6,904 nt of DNA from Bacteroidia bacterium (GTDB lineage: Bacteria; Bacteroidota; Bacteroidia; Bacteroidales; CAJPTX01), in assembly GCA_905373625.1 (NCBI GenBank), contig CAJPTS010000098.1, positions 1 through 6,904 on the forward strand, given 5' to 3'. The notes beneath the pieces were generated by a model that was given only the letters and a program-made list of their open reading frames with translations, did no database searches and was not told where the DNA came from. The translations under genes were made by a program, and so were the position numbers. Of the stretch, positions 1 through 6,044 are shown one piece after another (position 1 is the stretch's first letter; every line of letters starts with the position of its first letter).

Positions 1-1367
1 GACCTAATATGTTTGATATTTTCCGTCTGGACGACCTCTCGTGGTTGCGTCAGATGGGCATAGTGGCTCTTTCGCTAATTCTTTTTTCAGGAGGACTAGA
101 CACTAATATCGTAGCCGTACGTCCTGTCATTTGGCGCAGTGTCTCCTTGGCCACCTTCGGAGTACTGATAACCGCCGCTGTTACCGCCGTTGCTGCGTAT
201 TTTCTTTTGCCTATAACGCCCGCGCAAGCCTTCCTTATGGGGTCTATCGTCAGCTCTACCGATGCGGCTGCCGTATTCTCGGTATTACGCTCGAAGAATA
301 TGGAACTAAAATACCGCTTGCGCCCCATGCTCGAATTTGAGTCGGGCAGTAATGACCCCATGGCGTTGTTACTTACCACGGTCTCTATTGCATGGTTAAT
401 GGGAGAGCAGGCGTCGCCAGGTATAATAACCCTTCATTTGGTTCTACAGTTGCTCATCGGGGCGAGTGCAGGGCTTTTACTTGGTTGGCTCACACTCAAG
501 TTGGTAAATAGAGTAATACTCCAATACGAAGGGCTTTTTTCAGTTCTGATACTCTCTATAGCGTTGTTTACTTACGCATTTACCGAGCTTGTGTATGGTA
601 ACGGACTTCTGGCCGTCTATCTGTTTGGGATAGTGCTTGGCAACAAACCGTTTATGCACAAGCAGAGTACCATGAAGTTCTTTGACGGTCTGGCTTGGGT
701 GATGCAGATTCTGATATTTGTCTCGTTGGGGATTATTATCAATCCTGCTTCCGTATTTGAGTACACGTTGCCTGGTCTACTGTTAGCGGGGGCGCTCATT
801 TTAGTAGCACGCCCAATGGGGGTCTTAATTTCGTTGCTCCCTTTCAAAGGGATTCAAATGCGGAGCAAAATATTTGTCATTTGGGGCGGTTTGAAAGGCG
901 CGGCTCCATTAGTATTTGCTTTGTACCCGATACTGGCTTTTGACGCGGGGACTGTTAACAGCGAGGTTGCGCGTGCGTTTCTGAACATAGTTTACTTTAT
1001 CGTATTGATCTCCGTACTACTACAAGGGACTACACTCACAGCATTAGCCCGCCTTTTGCATCTGGCGATACCCATGGGGGAAAAGACCTTCTATCCGTTG
1101 GCCTTAGAACAACGACAAAATTTCCGATCGTTGTTGCAGGAGATTGAACTCCCCCAAGCGTGTCCTGCCAGTGGAAAAACGCTCATAGAGTTGAATTTAC
1201 CAACAGATGTCCTGATCGTGCTCATTAGTCGTGGTGATCAGTTTATTATGCCCAACGGAGCAACACAACTGTTAGAAAACGACAAGATTTTAGTAATGGC
1301 CACTACGCCTGCCGATTTGCACGGTGTGTATGAGAAGCTAGAGATCCCGATTCCTGAGATCCACTAA
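1..1367 (+). CDS. CPA1-family potassium/proton antiporter with RCK_C domain, 5' partial
   Basis: Inner-membrane cation/proton exchanger of the CPA1 type, closest in layout to the CvrA/NhaP2 (KhaP2) K+/H+ antiporters. Counting from the first ATG (base 9), family motifs are ILFSGGLDT (24-32), STDAAAVFS (83-91, the Thr-Asp of the unwound helix), ESGSNDPMA (111-119, the Asn-Asp pair expected to bind the ion and proton) and WGGLKGAAP (292-300). About eleven hydrophobic segments fill residues 16-350. Residues about 370-446 look like an RCK_C (TrkA_C) domain, which in this family binds a regulatory ligand in the cytoplasm. The frame stays open to the left edge, and relatives place the LFSGG motif some 40-45 residues further in, so the true start and first helix lie outside the window and the ATG at 9 is internal. 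Position 296 is Lys where relatives usually have Arg. The family is clear; whether K+ or Na+ is the substrate is inferred. Confidence 0.9.
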   Translation, partial: PNMFDIFRLDDLSWLRQMGIVALSLILFSGGLDTNIVAVRPVIWRSVSLATFGVLITAAVTAVAAYFLLPITPAQAFLMGSIVSSTDAAAVFSVLRSKNMELKYRLRPMLEFESGSNDPMALLLTTVSIAWLMGEQASPGIITLHLVLQLLIGASAGLLLGWLTLKLVNRVILQYEGLFSVLILSIALFTYAFTELVYGNGLLAVYLFGIVLGNKPFMHKQSTMKFFDGLAWVMQILIFVSLGIIINPASVFEYTLPGLLLAGALILVARPMGVLISLLPFKGIQMRSKIFVIWGGLKGAAPLVFALYPILAFDAGTVNSEVARAFLNIVYFIVLISVLLQGTTLTALARLLHLAIPMGEKTFYPLALEQRQNFRSLLQEIELPQACPASGKTLIELNLPTDVLIVLISRGDQFIMPNGATQLLENDKILVMATTPADLHGVYEKLEIPIPEIH

Positions 1368-1384
1368 AACGCATGTAGATAGTC

Positions 1385-1403
1385 AGAATACACCGTGTAT
1401 TTT
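1385..1403. terminator. Weak hairpin in the convergent gap
   Basis: The 46 bases between the two converging stop codons hold an AT-rich inverted repeat, AATACA (1387-1392) and TGTATT (1396-1401), around a 3-base loop. It can extend by a G-T and an A-T pair, and four T's (1400-1403) close the right side. Position between convergent genes suits a shared terminator, but the stem is weak and has almost no GC pairs, so this is a tentative call. Confidence 0.3.
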
Positions 1404-1413
1404 GGTTCTTAAC

Positions 1414-4400
1414 TCACACCATGTAATGGGTTATAACGCCAAAATTTGCAAGGACGTCTGCAATTCTCTTTTTATAAGCTTCCACGCTCATACGGCTGTT
1501 ACTGTATGCTGCATCAATCTTTTCGCATTCCTCTACTATGAGACGCTGTACTTTTAGAGGCGGAAGTGGTATTTTACTGCTTCTTAAGTATTTAAAGTGG
1601 CGCTCATATTTTCCCGAGTTTACTATTGGAATGGTTTGCAATACGTAGTACAAATACTTGGTAATAACTTTATCCCGATTACTTTTCAGTAATTGTGTAC
1701 CGTCTGTACCACGTACAAAAGGGAAATCCAAATATTTGAATGTACAACTATGATCGCCAAAGACAATTAAGGGCAGGTCTGTAATGACTCTCTCATTGTC
1801 TGTATAACCCGATATAAGCACCTCCGTTTCTTGTGTTACAACAGGGTATTTTCCTTCCAGCTTTATTTCCTTTTTCCCAATTTTGGTTACGTACCCATTT
1901 ACAGACTCGAGTAGCGTTTCTAATGTAACGAGCGGGTATTTACTAGTAATCTCAATTCTCTTTTCAGGATTGAGTTTTAAGGTTTTGTTGAATTTCACTC
2001 GAGTAAAGTCCAGCATATCACAGAGGCGAGTATAAGTGCAAAATGGCAATGCCTTCTCGTTAATTGGTGGCTCCGTAGAAGATGAAAATCGGCTACGAAT
2101 GGCTGCGGCTATTGTACCCGAGGCATTACGGTCTTGCGCATCGTAAAGTAGACCGCCCAATTGTGTGATATGTATACCCTCAGCGCCTTTACGGTTGCTC
2201 CAATCATATCCCAGAAAACGTTTTTGCTCGGCATTATTAGTAGGGGCTGTCACAATGAGGGGAGTTTGTGGATGAGTAAGGGAAAAATAGAACAGCTTTT
2301 CAGCTTCTAATGGTTTGGCAAATTTGTAAAACGCTTCCAAGGTCTTTGCTTGCTCCGTTGTATTTTTTTTGTTGCAGTCAAACCTTTTCTTGTTTTGCTT
2401 CCAGAACGCCTCAAGATACATATTCAGGTAGTTGCATTGACCGAGTTCTGCCAGAGAAGCGCTCGCTGAGGCGAATCTAAGATATTGCTCACGATTTACA
2501 TCTATTTTTTGAAGATAAGCCTGAAGGAGGGTATTTTCCGTCGCCGTATCATTTATGACGGATTGAATAATGGCGTCGAAGCAATCAGCCTCTTGTGTCA
2601 GAATTTTAGGAGGAGTTGGGTATTTTTCTAAGAATAGGACAACGGTGTTAGTACCTGTTGTGCCAAATGTTCGGCTCCCTAACTGTACAACGGCACGAAG
2701 CATAAAATTTTTCAGTAAGAGCTCGCGTGCTCCCACGTAACTGTTGTTCTCGTTGCTTAAAATAGAAGCGGGCAATATGACTGCCGCTATCCCTCGTGGT
2801 TTCAAAAGTTGTGCAATTCGTTCCACAAAAAGCGTCTCAATCTCGCTACCATCGTTAGAGATTCGTGATAGTAGTTCCAAGGAGTTATTTTTCAATCTCA
2901 GGTGCGATTTGAATGCCGATACACTGTAGGGTGGATTTGCAACCAGAATATCGAAAGCATTGTTTTCTATCTGCTTCTCTGGGAAATTATCTAGACCGTC
3001 GCCAAAAATAATATTGCCACTCCCCGCACCATTCATGAATAGCGAGAGCTTCGCCACCCGCGCCAATCGATAATCTTTTTCTATCCCGAAGATGTGTTTT
3101 TCTATCCACGGATTATTTTTATCCGTTGCTAACCTGCTGTTTATACTTTCCACCGCCTCGGTTAGGAAGTGTCCAGCACCACAGGCGTAATCAATTACTT
3201 TGGGGATCTCGGTCAGCGGGAGGCTATCCCAAATAAAGCGCGTAATAGGGGTGGGGGTAAAGAATTGCCCCTCGTTCTGCTTAAAACCTTTGTTAAGAAG
3301 TTGCTCAAACAAATCGCCCAAAAACTGGTGTTTCGACGGATATACGATTCGGTACTTCTCAAACAGTTGCACCACTTCCACTAAAATCTTCCCATTCTGA
3401 AAGTAGAGCTCCTCGTTGTGTATATCTTTAAAAGCGAAATCATTGTTCGAGTAAAATTTGAGCGTGCGAATGGTGTTCTTCAGCTCAGCAACTGCTTGCC
3501 CGCGTGTCGATGGGCTGTAGTTTTCAAAGAAGTGTTCGGCATAGGCGTCAGATACGTAAAAGATCTCCTCGCCCATGAAATCTTTCATCCCCTCCGAGTG
3601 TAATCGTTGTAGGCGGTCTAGAAGGGTCGCGTAAGTATCTGTGCCCTGCCTGTATTGAAATTCCACTTCGTCGTCGTCCTGCTTTTTTATTTCGTCCTCC
3701 AACTTACAGATTAGGAGTGCTACGAGACGATTAAAGGCATTTTCCTTATCGCTCACATTGTTGTGGCGTAGGATCTCCTCAAAGCGGTTGACAATTTTAT
3801 CCTCTGGCGAAAAATCCTTCAAATCGCTTTTGCACAAGCGACGAATGCCGATTTGGTAGGCGTGAGCTTCATTTCCAAAAATCACTCCTTGCCAAATATT
3901 CTGCACATAGGTTTCCGTCCAAGCTTCAAAGTACTGTGGGGCAGTGGTCGCTTCTCGGTAGAGGCGTACAGACGATGCTTTTTCCGCCTTCTTTACGAAG
4001 TTGAGGTCGTCTGAACAACAGATAGCGTCGTTTTTATAAGTCAGCTCTCCGTTTTTCCAATCAGAGGTGTAGAGGGCTATCCACTGCGTACCTTGTACCT
4101 GTTGCCAGTACAAGAATAGTTGTCCACCATCTACTTTGAGTTGTTTTAATGCCTTCGCATATTCTTGTCCCGCCGCTTTGCATTCAATAATGAGGCGTAT
4201 CTGCTCGTGCTTGGCATCGTATACGCAAATATTGGCTTTACCTCTTTTACCATCGTCGCCAGCAGAGCTGAGCCTTGCTAATTCAATATTTTCTGTGCGA
4301 TAACCTTTTTCGATAAGCCGATGTACACATTCGAACACGACAAAGTTCTCGGGCTGCCTAAAGTTGCAGACGTCTCGGTCATGCACAGTTATCCCGTTCG

Positions 4401-4536
4401 GATATAGCAATTCCTGTTTTTCGTAATCTACACGAAACGTTGCTTGTAGTGCCGTAAACGACTTAGAAAATACCTTCCGATTTTCTGTAAATCCGAGTTC
4501 GATCAGCACACGTTGAAAATTTTCTGTCGTTATCAT
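1414..4536 (-). CDS. Type IIG-like restriction-modification fusion protein (nuclease-like, N6-adenine methylase, specificity domain)
   Basis: A 1040-residue chain joining R, M and S functions. Residues 1-160 resemble the HsdR/type IIG PD-(D/E)xK nuclease: E118-C-K120 and Q139-xxx-Y143 are present, but the expected Asp before them reads Asn (N102 in KANICVYD). Residues about 240-640 are an N6-adenine methylase with GQFFTP (423-428), SAM motif DYACGAGHF (449-457) and catalytic NPPY (534-537). Residues about 865-1034 are one HsdS-like target recognition domain ending in a helix after IPLPPLKVQ (989-997). There is no helicase or separate S gene, so a stand-alone type IIG enzyme fits better than type I. 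The ATG is fixed by a TAA directly before it; no Shine-Dalgarno sequence is seen. An A8 run (2363-2370) lies between methylase and recognition domain. Sampled lines look more AT-rich than trmD. Methylation is likely, cutting is uncertain, and the target site cannot be read from sequence. Confidence 0.9.
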   Translation of the reverse strand: MITTENFQRVLIELGFTENRKVFSKSFTALQATFRVDYEKQELLYPNGITVHDRDVCNFRQPENFVVFECVHRLIEKGYRTENIELARLSSAGDDGKRGKANICVYDAKHEQIRLIIECKAAGQEYAKALKQLKVDGGQLFLYWQQVQGTQWIALYTSDWKNGELTYKNDAICCSDDLNFVKKAEKASSVRLYREATTAPQYFEAWTETYVQNIWQGVIFGNEAHAYQIGIRRLCKSDLKDFSPEDKIVNRFEEILRHNNVSDKENAFNRLVALLICKLEDEIKKQDDDEVEFQYRQGTDTYATLLDRLQRLHSEGMKDFMGEEIFYVSDAYAEHFFENYSPSTRGQAVAELKNTIRTLKFYSNNDFAFKDIHNEELYFQNGKILVEVVQLFEKYRIVYPSKHQFLGDLFEQLLNKGFKQNEGQFFTPTPITRFIWDSLPLTEIPKVIDYACGAGHFLTEAVESINSRLATDKNNPWIEKHIFGIEKDYRLARVAKLSLFMNGAGSGNIIFGDGLDNFPEKQIENNAFDILVANPPYSVSAFKSHLRLKNNSLELLSRISNDGSEIETLFVERIAQLLKPRGIAAVILPASILSNENNSYVGARELLLKNFMLRAVVQLGSRTFGTTGTNTVVLFLEKYPTPPKILTQEADCFDAIIQSVINDTATENTLLQAYLQKIDVNREQYLRFASASASLAELGQCNYLNMYLEAFWKQNKKRFDCNKKNTTEQAKTLEAFYKFAKPLEAEKLFYFSLTHPQTPLIVTAPTNNAEQKRFLGYDWSNRKGAEGIHITQLGGLLYDAQDRNASGTIAAAIRSRFSSSTEPPINEKALPFCTYTRLCDMLDFTRVKFNKTLKLNPEKRIEITSKYPLVTLETLLESVNGYVTKIGKKEIKLEGKYPVVTQETEVLISGYTDNERVITDLPLIVFGDHSCTFKYLDFPFVRGTDGTQLLKSNRDKVITKYLYYVLQTIPIVNSGKYERHFKYLRSSKIPLPPLKVQRLIVEECEKIDAAYSNSRMSVEAYKKRIADVLANFGVITHYMV

Positions 4537-4681
4537 TTAACGGAGTCTGATAGGAAAGAAAATTTGTCTGCATCTCATCATTCAGTGCAAAAGTGCCAAG
4601 AAAAAGCTAAGAGGAGTAGTAGAAATATGCGCACGTATTTAATATTCGTGCTTGGCAACTAATTTAATTAGAGCTTAAGCT
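4537..4681 (-). promoter_or_regulatory. Probable promoter/operator region of the restriction-modification gene
   Basis: AT-rich non-coding DNA directly upstream of the R-M start. On the minus strand TAGCTTTT (4609 down to 4602) matches the Bacteroidota -7 box TAnnTTTG at all fixed positions but the last. No matching -33 TTTG was found at the right distance, so the promoter is only a candidate. Short inverted repeats crowd the far part: GCACG/CGTGC arms of a 21-base imperfect palindrome (4631-4651), CTAATT/AATTAG (4659-4671), the 10-base palindrome AGCTTAAGCT (4672-4681), and TGCCAAG/CTTGGCA spaced apart (4594-4600, 4651-4657). They could be operator sites, but AT-rich DNA yields such repeats by chance. 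No control-protein gene is next to the R-M gene. Confidence 0.3.
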
Positions 4682-4710
4682 ATGTAATAAGTGAAGGCCG
4701 ATTAGAAACA

Positions 4711-4739
4711 CTCTTGTCCTCGTAGGGGGGCGACAAGAG
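4711..4739 (-). terminator. Hairpin downstream of the trmD gene row
   Basis: A perfect 8-base inverted repeat, CTCTTGTC (4711-4718) and GACAAGAG (4732-4739), encloses a 13-base loop holding a run of six G's on the plus strand. It begins about 40 bases past the stop codon of the small membrane protein gene and precedes the R-M gene. Read on the minus strand it is followed by TGTTTCTAATC, only a poor T-rich tail. An outer TTAGAA/TTCTAA pair (4702-4707, 4754-4759) could extend it. It may end or stabilise the operon transcript. Confidence 0.4.
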
Positions 4740-4778
4740 AAGACATTGTTGCCTTCTAACTGATACTGTTCTCACTTT

Positions 4779-5297
4779 TTACATCAGACGTGCTGCTTCG
4801 CTTCGCAATGCAGACAAAGCTTTTGCAGTCGGATGCGAGGTCATCTCTAGTAGCATGGCTAGTATCATGTTAGATAATTCTATGGCGGGGCTCTGCGGGT
4901 GTACCTTCTCGCCGCACATGGTTATCATCTTAGATACATTTCCTTTTGCTTGGCAGACCAGTTGCCATACCTCGTAGCTGACATAAATCTGTTGGGAGAG
5001 ATTATGCTCCCACTCCTCTCGGATGTTGGCGATGAGCACTCCTTCGTATTGCTTAGTGGTCAGGTCTGCTGTCATACAGCGTAGTAGTAGGCTTTCGGGG
5101 CTTATCCGTTCCATCAGCAAGGTTAGCCTTTCATAGGCTTGTAGGCGCACAGGAAGGGTCAATTTGCGCGTTTCTATGCTCTGCTGCACGGCATCACGAC
5201 GCAGGAGCGATTTGATCATGTATTGGTACGATAATAAGCCCGCAAAGAGTACTAAGACACTGGGGATTAGGGCTAGTAATAGAATTTGTATTTCCAT
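4779..5297 (-). CDS. Small membrane-anchored protein of unknown function, conserved in Bacteroidota
   Basis: No function is recognised. The 172-residue protein starts with one hydrophobic helix (roughly residues 4-24, ILLLALIPSVLVLFAGLL) followed by basic residues (KSLLRR), so it is probably anchored in the inner membrane with its soluble part in the cytoplasm. The rest looks helical. The stretches LPVRLQAYERL, LMERISPESL, IREEWEHNLSQQIYVS and WQLVCQAK resemble an uncharacterised family I remember from many Bacteroidota genomes, recalled and not checked. I chose the ATG at 5297; an in-frame TTG at 5306 would add three residues (LNT), and the trmD stop lies just upstream in the same frame, so no longer form is possible. 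It follows trmD by 27 bases and is probably its co-transcribed last gene. No Shine-Dalgarno sequence is visible. Confidence 0.8.
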   Translation of the reverse strand: MEIQILLLALIPSVLVLFAGLLSYQYMIKSLLRRDAVQQSIETRKLTLPVRLQAYERLTLLMERISPESLLLRCMTADLTTKQYEGVLIANIREEWEHNLSQQIYVSYEVWQLVCQAKGNVSKMITMCGEKVHPQSPAIELSNMILAMLLEMTSHPTAKALSALRSEAARLM

Positions 5298-5324
5298 AGT
5301 ATTCAAACCGTTATATTCGAGCGC

Positions 5325-6038
5325 TCACTCTTGTCCCGAGGCAGAGAGACGGCGTTCATAAGCTTCTAGCAATTCTGGGCGGCGTAAGCGGGTCAGGCGT
5401 AGGGATTCCTCGTGCTGCCATTTTGCGATGGCGGGAAAATTGCCCGACCGCAATATTTCGGGCACTAGCCAGCCTCTAAAATTCTCGGGACGTGTATAGG
5501 CGGGCGGGGCGACCAAACCTTCTTGAAAAGAATCGCTTAGCGCCGAAGTTGCATCGCCCAATGCGCCTGGTAAGAGACGAACAACTGTATCTACGATTAC
5601 GGCAGCTGCCAATTCGCCACCACTCAGTATGTAGTCTCCGATGCTCACTTCGCGCGTCACCAGATTGTCTCGCACGCGCTGATCTACCCCTTTGTAATGC
5701 CCACAAAGAATGAGGAGGCGTTTTTTCAAACTCAGCTCCGTGGCGAGTTCCTGCGTAAGTAGTTCGCCATCGGGGGCAGTATAGATAATCTCGTCATATA
5801 CGCCGCTCTCAGCCAAATGCTCTACGGCTTCAAAAATAGGCTCTGGTTTTAAGACCATGCCTGCGTCAGGACCGTAGGCATAGTCATCTACAGTGCGGCG
5901 CTTGTCGTGGGTATAATCGCGCAGATTATGTACACCAATTCCTACAAGCTGTTTGGCGCGCGCACGCCCCACAATTGAGTACTCTAACGTGCCCCCGAGC
6001 AGCTCGGGAAGCACCGTTAGAATATCAATCTGCAACAT
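5325..6038 (-). CDS. trmD: tRNA (guanine-37-N1)-methyltransferase TrmD
   Basis: Cytoplasmic SPOUT-class enzyme that transfers a methyl group from S-adenosylmethionine to N1 of G37, beside the anticodon, in tRNAs that read codons starting with C and some others. This prevents +1 frameshifting and is essential or nearly so in bacteria. The 237 residues match the usual family length. Hallmarks are LCGHYKGVD (111-119), EVSIGDYILSGGE (130-142, part of the trefoil knot that holds SAM), R154 and D169 at the same numbers as the catalytic pair reported for H. influenzae/E. coli TrmD, and the C-terminal GNFPAIAKWQ (199-208). The N-terminal loop reads YGPDAGM (55-61) where most relatives have a glycine-rich YGGGPGM. 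The ATG lies 6 bases after the stop of the DHS-like gene, with a purine-rich AGCGAG between them. Translational coupling in an operon is likely; its promoter is outside the window. Confidence 0.97.
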   Translation of the reverse strand: MLQIDILTVLPELLGGTLEYSIVGRARAKQLVGIGVHNLRDYTHDKRRTVDDYAYGPDAGMVLKPEPIFEAVEHLAESGVYDEIIYTAPDGELLTQELATELSLKKRLLILCGHYKGVDQRVRDNLVTREVSIGDYILSGGELAAAVIVDTVVRLLPGALGDATSALSDSFQEGLVAPPAYTRPENFRGWLVPEILRSGNFPAIAKWQHEESLRLTRLRRPELLEAYERRLSASGQE

Positions 6039-6044
6039 CTCGCT

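Noticed and set aside
617..847. Opposite-strand and out-of-frame open frames of 60-110 codons within the antiporter, R-M, trmD and DHS genes
   Set aside because: They lie wholly inside well-recognised genes, have no family features, and are ordinary shadows of real coding sequence.
1840..1942. Repeated KYPxVTxET at residues 866-874 and 896-904 of the R-M protein as a recent duplication
   Set aside because: The residues between do not match, and both places correspond to stretches commonly seen in HsdS-type recognition domains, so chance or normal fold is enough.
3247..3257. G-rich tract GGGGTGGGGG inside the restriction-modification gene as a phase-variation site
   Set aside because: It is interrupted by a T and encodes the conserved FTPTP of the methylase motif GQFFTP, so codon use explains it.
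1414..4536. Reading the gene as a type I HsdM subunit
   Set aside because: HsdM proteins are about half this length and lack both the ExK nuclease-like domain and the fused recognition domain; no hsdR or hsdS is next to it.
4537..4778. A tRNA, small RNA or toxin-antitoxin gene in the 242-base gap
   Set aside because: No cloverleaf arms, CCA end or open frame with a recognisable start was seen; only short inverted repeats are present.
5298..5306. TTG at 5306 as the start of the small membrane protein
   Set aside because: An ATG lies three codons downstream directly before the hydrophobic helix; TTG starts are rarer and no ribosome binding site favours it.
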